DNA of 64,000 nucleotides from Leisingera sp. M658 (GTDB lineage: Bacteria; Pseudomonadota; Alphaproteobacteria; Rhodobacterales; Rhodobacteraceae). Under the pieces are notes generated by a model. It did no database searches and had not been told where the DNA came from. It worked only from the letters and a program-made list of their open reading frames with translations. The position numbers and the translations under genes are program-made. The DNA lies in the NCBI RefSeq assembly GCF_025144145.1, contig NZ_CP083546.1, positions 4,064,001 to 4,128,000 of the forward strand. Reading direction: 5' to 3'. Position 1 is the first letter of the stretch. Each line of letters opens with the position of its first letter. Shown here in pieces: positions 46,695-55,176 of the stretch.

Positions 46695-46952
46695 TCAGGC
46701 CGCCAGCAGCGGGTCCAGTTTGCCCGCCTGTTCCAGCGCAAAAAGATCGTCACAGCCGCCGACATGGGTTTCGCCGATAAAGATCTGCGGCACCGTGCGG
46801 CCGCCATTGGCGCGCTGGATCATCTCTGCCTTGCGATCCGGCTGCGCCAGCACGTTGATTTCCGAAAAGGTAACACCCTTCTGATTCAGCAGACGCTTGG
46901 CGGCGTGGCAGTATCCGCACAGAGGCGAGGTGTAGATTTCAACGGTTTTCAT
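46695..46952 (-). CDS. grxC: Glutaredoxin 3
   Basis: 85 residues. Active site SPLCGYCHAAKRLL, i.e. CxxC as CGYC rather than the classical CPYC; cis-Pro region GGRTVPQIFIGETHVGGCDDL. Reduces disulfides with glutathione. In an operon comF-grxC-nitrilase-marR that is common in roseobacters as far as I recall. Confidence 0.93.
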   Translation of the reverse strand: MKTVEIYTSPLCGYCHAAKRLLNQKGVTFSEINVLAQPDRKAEMIQRANGGRTVPQIFIGETHVGGCDDLFALEQAGKLDPLLAA

Positions 46953-47034
46953 TCAGGACCCCATAGTCTGGTTTCGAAGGTTGTGGATGAATTGGGGGTT
47001 CAATGCAACAATTGCCAGAGGCCCGCGAGCAGCC

Positions 47035-47763
47035 TCACGCTTGCGTGACCCGGGCCAGCACCGCCACCCGCACCTCCGCCGCACCGGCCTGCAGGCAGGC
47101 ATCAGTGCAAGCGCTGAGAGTGGCACCGGAGGTCATCACGTCATCCACGATCAGAACCGTGCGCCCTTTGATCCGCCCCTCCCGGCCCGGGTGGGTTGCA
47201 ATTGCTGCACCCAAATGCTGAAAACGCTGGTCCCGTGTCTTGCCTTCCAGTGCGGGGGTCCGCCGGAATCTGCGCAGCAGATCCGGGCAATGCTCCAGGC
47301 CAATCCGGGCCGCCACTGCTTCAGCTAGCAAGGCGGATTGATTATACTTACGCTTCAGCAGCCGGGTCCAATGCAGCGGCACCGGGCATATCAGAGGATT
47401 CTCTGCCAGCATCGGCTGCACGGCCCGCTCCAGCCATCCAGAGGCCATATGTGCAATTTCCGTCCGGTCCCCGTGTTTCAAAGCCAGAACCAGCTTGCGG
47501 CCCCGCCCCTCATAGAGCAGCGCAGATCGCCCTTGGCTCCAAGGACGCGGATGGCGCAGGCAGCTGTCGCATTCCAGCCGAAAGCCATCCGCCTCCCCCG
47601 GCAGCGGAGCGCCGCAGCCCTCGCAGACCGTGCCGCTGATGAAATGCATTTCGGCCCAGCAAGAACCGCACAGGCCAAAGTCGCTGCCAACCAGCCCCCC
47701 GCAGCCCATGCATTGCGACGGATAGATCAGCGAAACAGCAGTTTGAATCCTGGTCAGCAGCAT
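47035..47763 (-). CDS. comF: ComF family phosphoribosyltransferase-like protein
   Basis: 242 residues. N-terminal zinc-binding Cys cluster (CMGCGG, CGSCW, CEGCGAPLP, CDSC), then the PRTase domain with the PRPP loop VLIVDDVMTSGATLSAC. Required for DNA uptake in competent species, role in others unclear. Divergent from the methyltransferase gene, with a 13-base gap between the two start codons. Confidence 0.9.
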   Translation of the reverse strand: MLLTRIQTAVSLIYPSQCMGCGGLVGSDFGLCGSCWAEMHFISGTVCEGCGAPLPGEADGFRLECDSCLRHPRPWSQGRSALLYEGRGRKLVLALKHGDRTEIAHMASGWLERAVQPMLAENPLICPVPLHWTRLLKRKYNQSALLAEAVAARIGLEHCPDLLRRFRRTPALEGKTRDQRFQHLGAAIATHPGREGRIKGRTVLIVDDVMTSGATLSACTDACLQAGAAEVRVAVLARVTQA

Positions 47764-47776
47764 CTAAACAGCCCTC

Positions 47777-48598
47777 ATGACACAAGCACCCGCACAGCTT
47801 TTTGACCGCCGCACCCTGGCAGCCCGCCGCGCACGCCGGCGCGCGGATGCGTTGTTCCTGCACCAAATGGCGCGGGATGAGGCCGAGGATCGCCTGAATC
47901 TGGTTAACAGATCCTTTACCACGCCCGCTATTGTCTGCCCTTTCCCGGAAGTCTGGGAGGGGTTTCTGCCTGGCGCAGCTGTGGTGCCGGATGACGATGT
48001 CCTGGCTTTGGAAGAAGGTGCGCATGATGTGGTGATCCACGCCATGTGCCTGCATTGGGCCAATGACCCGGTTGGCCAGCTGATCCAATGCCGCCGTGCC
48101 CTGAAGGAAGACGGGCTTCTGCTGGTCATCCTGCTGGGCGGCCAAACCCTGCACGAACTGCGCGCCGCCATGGCTGAAGCCGAAACCATGGTGTTGGGCG
48201 GGCTGTCGCCCCGCGTCGCGCCCATGGGGGAAATCCGCGACCTGGGCGGTTTGCTGCAGCGGGCAGGTTTTGCCCTGCCGGTAGCGGACTTGGTACCGCT
48301 GACTGCCGAATACCGTGATCTGACCCACCTGATCCACGATCTGCGCGGCATGGGAGAGACCAACGCCCTCGCCCAGCGCCTGAAGCACCCGGCTCCGCGA
48401 ACCCTGTTCCAGCTGGCCGATCACATCTACCGCGAGCATTTCGCAACTGCTGACGGCCGGCTGCCAGCGACATTTGAGCTGGTCTGCCTTACCGGCTGGT
48501 CGCCGTCGGACAGCCAGCAGAAACCCTTGCGCCCCGGCTCCGCTCGGATGCGCCTGGCCGATGCGCTGAAGGTGCCGGAATCCAAGTTCAAACCCTGA
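47777..48598 (+). CDS. SAM-dependent methyltransferase (NDUFAF5/BioC-like)
   Basis: 273 residues. The class I methyltransferase core is recognisable at ALEEGAHDVVIHAMCLHWANDPVGQL, the typical motif III/IV region of NDUFAF5-type proteins. N-terminal FDRRTLAARRARRRADALFLHQMARDEAEDRL (first part) is the family start. Motif I is not a clean GxGxG, as in NDUFAF5, which modifies a complex I subunit. Followed by hemH. Confidence 0.82.
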   Translation: MTQAPAQLFDRRTLAARRARRRADALFLHQMARDEAEDRLNLVNRSFTTPAIVCPFPEVWEGFLPGAAVVPDDDVLALEEGAHDVVIHAMCLHWANDPVGQLIQCRRALKEDGLLLVILLGGQTLHELRAAMAEAETMVLGGLSPRVAPMGEIRDLGGLLQRAGFALPVADLVPLTAEYRDLTHLIHDLRGMGETNALAQRLKHPAPRTLFQLADHIYREHFATADGRLPATFELVCLTGWSPSDSQQKPLRPGSARMRLADALKVPESKFKP

Positions 48599-48703
48599 TA
48601 AATTTCCGTTATGGCTGCGCCAATGTGATCCAATTGGCCTTCTGCGCGCAAAGACAGTAACGTCCCGCCAACAACTGAATTCCAAGCCCCACAGGACCTG
48701 CCC

Positions 48704-49765
48704 ATGCTGGACGCCGCCCGGACCGCCAAATGCCCTGCCCACGCCCCTGCCGATCACCCAAAGATCCCGGCAGAGAAAGCCGGCATCCTGCTGGCCAACC
48801 TCGGCACGCCGGATGATTATTCGTACTGGCCGATGCGCCGTTACTTGAACGAATTCCTGTCTGACAAGCGGGTGATCGACTACCCATCGTGGAAGTGGCA
48901 GCCGCTTTTGCAGTTGATCATCCTGGCCAAACGCCCGTTCTCTTCGGGCGCCGCTTACAAATCGATCTGGAACCACGACAAGGGTGAAAGCCCTTTGATG
49001 ACCATCACCAAGGACCAGACAACCAAGATGGCGGCGGCGATGAAGGCACGCTATGGCGATCAGGTGATGGTCGATTTCTGCATGCGTTATGGCAATCCCT
49101 CGACCAAATCCAAGGTGCGGGAAATGGTTGCGGCCGGCTGCCGGAAAATCCTGTTTGTGCCGCTGTATCCGCAATACGCCGGCGCCACCTCAGGCACCGC
49201 CAACGACCAGTTCTTCCGTGCGCTGATGGACGAACCCTGGCAGCCCGCCGCCCGCACGATCGAACCCTATTTCGACCAGCCCGCCTATATCGACGCTTTG
49301 GCGCGATCGGTGGAAGAGGCCTATGCCAAAGCTGAAAAGCGCCCGGATATCCTGGTGGTCTCCTATCATGGCATGCCGAAGCGCTACCTGATGCAAGGCG
49401 ACCCGTACCACTGCCAGTGCCAAAAAACGACACGCCTGCTGAAAGAGCGGCTGGGCTGGGACGACACCCGGATCACAACCACTTTCCAATCTGTGTTTGG
49501 ACCCGAGGAATGGCTGAAACCTTACACGGTGGATCACGTCGCAACGCTTGCCAAAGAAGGCAAAAAGAACATCGCGGTGATCGCACCGGCCTTCTCGGCG
49601 GACTGCATCGAGACGCTGGAAGAGATCAACGAAGAGATCCGTGAGAGCTTTGAGCACGCGGGCGGCGAGGACTTCCTTTATATCCCTTGCCTCAACGATG
49701 ATGACGATCACGTTGCGGCACTGGCCGGTGTGATTGAGCAGAATCTGCAAGGCTGGCTGGACTAA
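48704..49765 (+). CDS. hemH: Ferrochelatase
   Basis: 353 residues. Inserts iron into protoporphyrin IX, the last heme step. KAGILLANLGTPD, FDQPAYIDALA, SYHGMPKRYLMQGDPYHCQCQKTTRLL (first part) with the active-site His, TTFQSVFGPEEWLKPYT and APAFSADCIETLEEI. Starts after a 105-base gap; a structured element (49769-49832) begins 4 bases after its stop and may also terminate it. Confidence 0.97.
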   Translation: MLDAARTAKCPAHAPADHPKIPAEKAGILLANLGTPDDYSYWPMRRYLNEFLSDKRVIDYPSWKWQPLLQLIILAKRPFSSGAAYKSIWNHDKGESPLMTITKDQTTKMAAAMKARYGDQVMVDFCMRYGNPSTKSKVREMVAAGCRKILFVPLYPQYAGATSGTANDQFFRALMDEPWQPAARTIEPYFDQPAYIDALARSVEEAYAKAEKRPDILVVSYHGMPKRYLMQGDPYHCQCQKTTRLLKERLGWDDTRITTTFQSVFGPEEWLKPYTVDHVATLAKEGKKNIAVIAPAFSADCIETLEEINEEIRESFEHAGGEDFLYIPCLNDDDDHVAALAGVIEQNLQGWLD

Positions 49766-49768
49766 AGC

Positions 49769-49832
49769 ACTCTCCCGGTTCAAATAGGATCCAAAATTGG
49801 ATCGCCGTGCAGACCGGCAAACCGGGGAGAGT
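49769..49832 (+). promoter_or_regulatory. Three-way-junction leader holding the Shine-Dalgarno site of the fusion gene
   Basis: P1: ACTCTCCCGGTT (49769-49780) pairs with AACCGGGGAGAGT (49820-49832), 12 bp with one bulged G. P2: GATCCAA/TTGGATC (49788-49803). P3: GCCG/CGGC (49804-49818). P2 and P3 follow each other directly, giving a compact three-way junction. The ribosome site GGGGAG is in the 3' strand of P1, 8 bases before the ATG at 49838, so it is hidden when P1 forms. TTTT follows P1, so the element could also terminate hemH. No known riboswitch family recognised. Confidence 0.6.
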
Positions 49833-49837
49833 TTTGG

Positions 49838-52800
49838 ATGACGCTTGCGCATTGGGCAGCAGCCCTGAAACAGCATTGGGGCATCGAGGCGGAATTGAGC
49901 CGCCTGGATGGAGAATATGACCTGAACTTTCTGGCCAAAGGTGCCGATGACCAGGGCTATATTCTTAAGGCGATGCGCCCCGGCTGCGAATCCTGGCTGG
50001 TCGACATGCAGGTAAAGGCGTTTGAGCATATCGCCGCGCGCCAACCGGATCTGCCCTGCCCGCGGGTGATCGCCGCTGCGGATGGCCGATCGCTGCTGAC
50101 ACTCCCGGATGAAAAAGGGCAAAACCGGCTGGTCTGGCTGCTGAACCAACTGCCCGGGCGGTGCTATGCCAAGGCAGAACCCAAAAGCGATGCGCTGATC
50201 CATGAGATTGGTCAGGTTCTTGGCGGCTCGGCCAAGGCGCTGGCCGATTTCCGGCACGATGGGCTGGAACGTGATTTCAAATGGGACCTGATGCGCGCGG
50301 GCTGGATCAAGGATCAGCTGTTGTGCATCACCGATCCAGCACGCCGTGCGATCCTTGAAGGAATTTTTGCAGATTTCGCGAAGTTAGAGCCTGTTTTAGC
50401 GAAACTTCCCAAGCAGGCCGTCCACAATGACGCCAATGACTACAACATCATGGTGGCGGGAGAACTGGGTGAAACCCGCAGGGTGTCAGGCCTCATCGAC
50501 CTAGGCGACATGTGCGCCGCACCGCGGATCTGCGACCTGGCAATTGCTGCGGCTTACATCATGTTGGACCACCCGGCGCCGGAGGCAGCAATGGCCGCAC
50601 TGATTGCGGGGTATCACGAGGCTTATCCGCTGACGCCTGCCGAGGTAGACATGGCCTGGCCGCTGCTGCGCGCACGGCTGGCGGTGAGTGTTGTCAATTC
50701 CACCATGATGGCAGCGGACAATCCGGATGATCCCTATGTGACGATCTCGCAGGCTCCGGCCTGGCGATTCCTGGAGGGAAACACACTGCACGGCGGGCTG
50801 CTGACTGCCCGGCTGCGCGCGGCCTGCGGGTTGCCGGTTGTTGATGGTGCAGAGCGGGTGATGGATTGGCTAGCACAGAATCGCGGCAAATTCGCCCCGC
50901 TGATGGGCCAGGACCTGGCAGATGCGCCGATGGGATCACTGTCGGTGGAACACTCCACCTGGCCGCAGAACCCATTTCACATGCCGCTGGAAGAAGCCGC
51001 CCGCGTGGGCGAGGAATACGAGAACCAGGGCCGCATCTGGCTCGGTTACTATCACGAACCGCGGCTGATCTATGCGGAACCGGCTTTCCGCAAAGGCCCT
51101 TGGAAAGCCAGCGACCGCCGCACTGTGCATTTGGCGGTGGATGCCTTTGCTGGCGCTGGCACGCCGGTATTTGCCCCCATGCATGGTGAAGTCTTTGCGG
51201 CAGAGTACCGGGACGGGCATCTGGACTACGGAGGGGTGATCATCCTGCGTCATGAAACGCCTATGGGCGATCCGTTCTTTACCCTTTACGGCCACTTGGA
51301 CCCGGAATTCCTGAGCCGTCTGAAACCGGGTGATATGGTGGAAAAGGGCGAGGAATTCTGCCGCCTGGGTGACCCCCGCCAGAACGGCGGCTGGGCACCG
51401 CATGTGCATTTCCAGCTGGCCCTGACCACCGAAGGGATTGAGGCCGTCTGGCCCGGCGCAGGCGACCCGGATGAGATGTACCTGTGGCGCGCAATCTGCC
51501 CCAACCCCGCGGCCCTGCTCAACCTGCCGGATGAAAAGGTCCGTTATCACCCAACCGACAAAGGTGAGGTTCTGGCCGGTCGCCGCACCCATTTTGGCGG
51601 CAACCTCAGCCTCACCTACAATGACCCGGTGATGCTGGTGCGCGGCTGGAAGCACCACTTGTTTGACGAATGGGGGCGGCCCTATCTGGACGCTTACAAC
51701 AACGTGCCGCATGTGGGCCACGCCCATCCGCGCATCCAGGCCGTGGCAGCGGATCAGTTGAAGCGGATGAATTCGAACACCCGCTATCTGCATCCGGCAC
51801 AAACCGCCTTTGCAGACAAGGTGCTGTCCAAGCTGCCAGGTCCTTTTGAAGTCTGCTTTTTCGTAAACTCGGGCACCGAGGCCAATGAGCTGGCCCTGCG
51901 CCTCGCCCGCGCTCATACCGGCGCCAAAGGCATGGTGACGCCCGATCACGGCTATCATGGCAATACCACAGGCGCGATCGACATCTCCGCTTACAAGTTC
52001 AACAAGCCCGGCGGAGCAGGCCAGGCAGACTGGGTGGAGTTGGTGGAAGTTGCAGACGACTACCGCGGTTCATTCCGCCGCGGTGATCCAAAGCGCGCGC
52101 AAAAGTTCGCGGATCTGGTCGATCCGGCAATCAAGAACCTGCAAGGCAAGGGCCACGGCATCGCTGGCTTCATCGCTGAAACATTCCCCTCGGTCGGTGG
52201 CCAGATTATCCCGCCGAAGGGATATCTGCCTGCAGTTTACGAAAAGATCCGCGCGGCAGGAGGTGTCTGTATCGCCGACGAAGTGCAAACCGGGCTGGGC
52301 CGTCTAGGCGAATACTACTTCGGCTTCGAACACCAGGGCGCAGTTCCCGACATCGTGGTGATGGGCAAGCCGGTTGGCAACGGCCACCCGCTGGGCGTGC
52401 TTGTCACGACCAAGGCGATTGCCAAAAGCTTTGACAACGGGATCGAGTTTTTCTCGACCTTTGGCGGGTCTACCCTGTCTTGCCGGACCGGCAAAGAGGT
52501 GCTGGATATCATTGACGATGAGGGCCTGCAGGACAATGCCCGGGTGATAGGCGCCCGGCTGATCGAAGGGCTGCAGGGATTGGAGCAAAAATACGCCTGC
52601 GTCGGAGATGTCCGCGGTATGGGGTTGTTTCTGGGGTTGGAACTGATCAATCCGGATGGCTCTGAGGCCACCGGAATCTGTTCCTACGTCAAAAACAGGA
52701 TGCGTGATCACCGGATCCTGATCGGCAGCGAAGGCCCCAAGGACAACATTCTGAAGATCCGCCCGCCGCTGACAATAGATGCAGAAGACGCAGACATGAT

Positions 52801-52846
52801 CCTCTATGTCTTGGATAGTATCCTGCGCGAAGTGGAGGCGGCCTGA
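49838..52846 (+). CDS. Kinase - M23 peptidase - class-III PLP enzyme fusion
   Basis: 1002 residues, three domains. (1) APH-type small-molecule kinase (about 20-300) with the catalytic loop HNDANDYN (His196, Asp198) and a DFG-like LIDLGD. (2) An M23/LytM-type zinc peptidase (about 420-535): HLAVD (His431, Asp435) and HVHF (His522, His524), ligands intact. (3) A class-III aminotransferase-fold enzyme (about 575-1002) with PLP lysine in VMGKPVGNGHPLG (Lys844), NSGTEANELALRLAR and DEVQTGLGR. The kinase and PLP domains match the human hydroxylysine kinase / phosphohydroxylysine phospho-lyase pair; fused forms occur in bacteria. The chain could phosphorylate an amino alcohol and then eliminate the phosphate. 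The M23 domain suggests a link to peptidoglycan, but no signal peptide is present. Substrate unknown. Confidence 0.88.
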   Translation: MTLAHWAAALKQHWGIEAELSRLDGEYDLNFLAKGADDQGYILKAMRPGCESWLVDMQVKAFEHIAARQPDLPCPRVIAAADGRSLLTLPDEKGQNRLVWLLNQLPGRCYAKAEPKSDALIHEIGQVLGGSAKALADFRHDGLERDFKWDLMRAGWIKDQLLCITDPARRAILEGIFADFAKLEPVLAKLPKQAVHNDANDYNIMVAGELGETRRVSGLIDLGDMCAAPRICDLAIAAAYIMLDHPAPEAAMAALIAGYHEAYPLTPAEVDMAWPLLRARLAVSVVNSTMMAADNPDDPYVTISQAPAWRFLEGNTLHGGLLTARLRAACGLPVVDGAERVMDWLAQNRGKFAPLMGQDLADAPMGSLSVEHSTWPQNPFHMPLEEAARVGEEYENQGRIWLGYYHEPRLIYAEPAFRKGPWKASDRRTVHLAVDAFAGAGTPVFAPMHGEVFAAEYRDGHLDYGGVIILRHETPMGDPFFTLYGHLDPEFLSRLKPGDMVEKGEEFCRLGDPRQNGGWAPHVHFQLALTTEGIEAVWPGAGDPDEMYLWRAICPNPAALLNLPDEKVRYHPTDKGEVLAGRRTHFGGNLSLTYNDPVMLVRGWKHHLFDEWGRPYLDAYNNVPHVGHAHPRIQAVAADQLKRMNSNTRYLHPAQTAFADKVLSKLPGPFEVCFFVNSGTEANELALRLARAHTGAKGMVTPDHGYHGNTTGAIDISAYKFNKPGGAGQADWVELVEVADDYRGSFRRGDPKRAQKFADLVDPAIKNLQGKGHGIAGFIAETFPSVGGQIIPPKGYLPAVYEKIRAAGGVCIADEVQTGLGRLGEYYFGFEHQGAVPDIVVMGKPVGNGHPLGVLVTTKAIAKSFDNGIEFFSTFGGSTLSCRTGKEVLDIIDDEGLQDNARVIGARLIEGLQGLEQKYACVGDVRGMGLFLGLELINPDGSEATGICSYVKNRMRDHRILIGSEGPKDNILKIRPPLTIDAEDADMILYVLDSILREVEAA

Positions 52847-52876
52847 CAGCCCCTCCTGACCCGCAGATCAGGCAAC

Positions 52877-52905
52877 AAAAAAGGCGGTGGAAAACCACCG
52901 CCCTT
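52877..52905 (-). terminator. Terminator of the small membrane protein gene
   Basis: GGCGGTGG/CCACCGCC, 8-bp stem, 4-base loop, followed on the minus strand by TTTTTT. It ends the 60-residue gene and also lies 30 bases after the fusion gene on the other strand. Confidence 0.9.
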
Positions 52906-52925
52906 TCCGTAACCGTGTACCGAAC

Positions 52926-53108
52926 TTAGTTCGATGCAACAGCTGCGCCGACCAAAACCAGCAGCAGCAGCGGCAGCAGAATGCCGCTGGAAGAACCCTG
53001 AGCTTCTTCCACGATGACCGGCGGTTCTACAACCGGCTCGGACAGGTTGCCAGCAGTGGCAGTCGAAGCAGCAGCAGTCAGCGCAGCAGCGATAACGAGT
53101 TTTTTCAT
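52926..53108 (-). CDS. Small exported/membrane protein, 60 residues
   Basis: From the ATG at 53108, six bases after a strong GGAGG; a 7-codon in-frame extension is less likely. Signal peptide about 1-19 (KKLVIAAALTAAASTATAG), a short acidic/Pro segment (EPVVEPPVIVEE) and a C-terminal hydrophobic stretch (GILLPLLLLVLVGAAVASN). It probably ends in the inner membrane. Short proteins of this sort are common in Rhodobacteraceae; function unknown. It has its own terminator. Confidence 0.78.
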   Translation of the reverse strand: MKKLVIAAALTAAASTATAGNLSEPVVEPPVIVEEAQGSSSGILLPLLLLVLVGAAVASN

Positions 53109-53246
53109 GTTAACCTCCAGAATTCGCACGGATCATACAACTGAACCACGCACCCAAGACTTATCTCGTATTTTTTTCTAACCAGCAAAACCGCGGGAAT
53201 GCAATTGCTTGTTATAGTTAACAGCTTAGCGCCCCGCCAGGTGTCG

Positions 53247-53864
53247 TCAAATAAGCAACACCTGGGTGCCGACTTTGGTCAGACTGAACAAATCGGCGAT
53301 ATGTTCATTGTAAAGCCCGATGCAGCCGTTGGACGATTTGCGGCCGATTTTCCGCGTATCGTGGGTTCCATGGATGCGGTAATACTTCCAGCTAAGATAC
53401 AGCGCATGGGTGCCAAGCGGGTTATCCGGCCCCGGCGGAATGAACGCAGGCCATTCCGGGTTGCGCTTGCGCATATTCGGGGTTGGAGCCCAGCCTGGGC
53501 CGTCAACTTTGCGAACAATCTTGGTCCGGCCGCGGCGGGTCAGATCGTCGGACAGCGGCACAGAAGACGGGAAAAGTTTGTAAACGCTTTCATCCTGGGA
53601 CCAATAGTGCAGAGCCCGGCTGTCGATATCGACCAGAATCGCCCCGTTCCGCAGGTTATCAAAATATGGTCTCCAGGATTTGGCCCGGAATGCAGAGATG
53701 TTGCGCTGGACAGCCGGTTCCGGCTCTGGCGGCGGGCGCAACGGATCAAAGGCCTGCTGCGCCTCGTCGCCGGTTTCTTGCGCAAAAGATGGCGACGAGA
53801 TCAAAGCAGCGCTGCCGGCAAGAAAATGCCGCCTGCTGAAGGTATCAAAGGGGTTTTGGGGCAT
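53247..53864 (-). CDS. L,D-transpeptidase (YkuD family), Tat-like signal
   Basis: 205 residues from the ATG at 53864. Signal SRRHFLAGSAALISSPSFAQ resembles Tat. YkuD domain: catalytic HGTHDTRKIGRKSSNGCIGL, with SNGC the Cys motif; LYLSWKYYRIHGT precedes it. Makes 3-3 cross-links or attaches lipoproteins to peptidoglycan. A second L,D-transpeptidase is 0.7 kb away. Seven codons of in-frame extension exist upstream but lack a better ribosome site. Confidence 0.92.
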   Translation of the reverse strand: MPQNPFDTFSRRHFLAGSAALISSPSFAQETGDEAQQAFDPLRPPPEPEPAVQRNISAFRAKSWRPYFDNLRNGAILVDIDSRALHYWSQDESVYKLFPSSVPLSDDLTRRGRTKIVRKVDGPGWAPTPNMRKRNPEWPAFIPPGPDNPLGTHALYLSWKYYRIHGTHDTRKIGRKSSNGCIGLYNEHIADLFSLTKVGTQVLLI

Positions 53865-54034
53865 CACTCTTTCCAACTTGCGCAATCAGGATCAATGGCT
53901 GCGCCATTTTATGACCGGAAAGCCGCAGTCGCAAATCAATCCGACCGGCAAGTCTGCATATTTCTGCCGGTCCATTTGCACCTCTGCAACAGGAAGGATA
54001 AGTGCATCAGCAACCGACGGAGCGAGAGAGCAAT

Positions 54035-54517
54035 ATGAAACGTGTTTTTCTGCTGATGGCTGCTGCCTTTGTAACTGTTGCGGCAGCATGTACGCCCGCA
54101 ACAGAATCCGGCAGCACCTACCGTATTAGAAATGCAGACAAAGTGCAGATCCGGATGCTTGATTCAGTCAATGCGCTGCGTCAGGCGGCTGGTGCGCAAG
54201 CTGTCCAGCTGAATGCCGAGCTGACTGCGGCCGCTGCGACCCATTCCCGGGATATGTCAGTGCAAAACCGGCCCTGGCATTTCGGATCCGACGGCTCCTC
54301 GCCGCTGGACCGGGTGTCGCGTGCAGGTTACACCGGCTCGCTTCTGGGGGAGAACATCTCCGAAACCTACGAGAATGAGCAGCAAACCCTGTCTGCGTGG
54401 CTGGAACGCCCGGCCACACGCGCAGTGATTCTCGATCCAAAAGCCGTGAATATGGGGTTCTCCTGGTTCCAGGAGCCGAACGGCAAAATCTGGTGGACGA
54501 TGGTTATGGGCAGCTGA
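54035..54517 (+). CDS. CAP-domain (SCP/PR1-like) lipoprotein
   Basis: 160 residues from the ATG at 54035. Lipoprotein signal: FLLMAAAFVTVAAACTPA with lipobox VAAAC. The CAP domain spans about 45-160: LDSVNALRQAAGAQAVQLNAEL, AAATHSRDMSVQNRPWHFGSDG, GYTGSLLGENISETYEN and a C-terminal NMGFSW...WWTMVMG. Bacterial CAP proteins are found in envelope and sporulation contexts; activity unclear. Lies between two convergent L,D-transpeptidase genes. Confidence 0.85.
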   Translation: MKRVFLLMAAAFVTVAAACTPATESGSTYRIRNADKVQIRMLDSVNALRQAAGAQAVQLNAELTAAAATHSRDMSVQNRPWHFGSDGSSPLDRVSRAGYTGSLLGENISETYENEQQTLSAWLERPATRAVILDPKAVNMGFSWFQEPNGKIWWTMVMGS

Positions 54518-54581
54518 GCCGCCACGCTGTACTGATGCACGGTGCCGCCGCATCTGCAGACGCGGCGGTCCTGGCAGATAT

Positions 54582-55109
54582 TCAGGGCCGCAAAGCGATG
54601 GCCGTGCCGTCCTGCACCATGGCATAGATTTCTTCGATTTCTTCATTTGACACCGCGATACAACCGGCGGTCCAGTCGTTAACCCGGGCTGCGCGTTTGC
54701 GCTCCTTGCCGTTGTTCGGCTCTCCGTGGATAAAAATCTCACCGCCCGGACGCTTGCCTTGAGCATGCGCATTTGCCCGGTCCTGCCCGTTTGGATAAGA
54801 GATTCCGACCGACAGATGATAGCGGCTGTTGGGATTGCGCCGGTCAATCACATATGTGCCCTCAGGTGTCTTTCCGTCACCCTCAAACGCCTTGTGCCCC
54901 AATGGTGCGAACCCCAGGTCGACTTCATACTCGCGCAGGATATCTTCGTTGTGCATCAGGTAAAGCTTACGCGCACCCTTGTTGATCACGATCGAAGTCA
55001 CTTGCGGTCCGTCATATGAGTGAAACCGGCTCACTGCGCTGCCGGAGGTGCTGCAACCAGCCAGCGCAAGGCTCGCGGCCGCACCGAAACCAAATGCCCG
55101 TCTGTCCAT
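54582..55109 (-). CDS. L,D-transpeptidase (YkuD family), lipoprotein
   Basis: 175 residues from the ATG at 55109; a TTG two codons earlier is in frame. Signal DRRAFGFGAAASLALAGC with lipobox LAGC. YkuD core: TSIVINKGARKLYLMHNEDI, GISYPNGQDRANAHAQG, HGEPNNGKERKRAARVNDWTAGCIAVSNEEI, with the catalytic TAGC and a histidine upstream. Different in length and anchoring from the 53247-53864 enzyme, so not a recent duplicate. Confidence 0.92.
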   Translation of the reverse strand: MDRRAFGFGAAASLALAGCSTSGSAVSRFHSYDGPQVTSIVINKGARKLYLMHNEDILREYEVDLGFAPLGHKAFEGDGKTPEGTYVIDRRNPNSRYHLSVGISYPNGQDRANAHAQGKRPGGEIFIHGEPNNGKERKRAARVNDWTAGCIAVSNEEIEEIYAMVQDGTAIALRP

Positions 55110-55176
55110 TCTCAATGCCTGTATTTCTTTTTTTGCCTCTATTCAGCCTTTACCGCGAATTGCCTGTTAAGGAAAT

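Noticed and set aside
47510-49174. 554-codon open frame antisense to comF/methyltransferase/hemH
   Set aside because: Runs through three unrelated genes and their boundaries; shadow of hemH and others.
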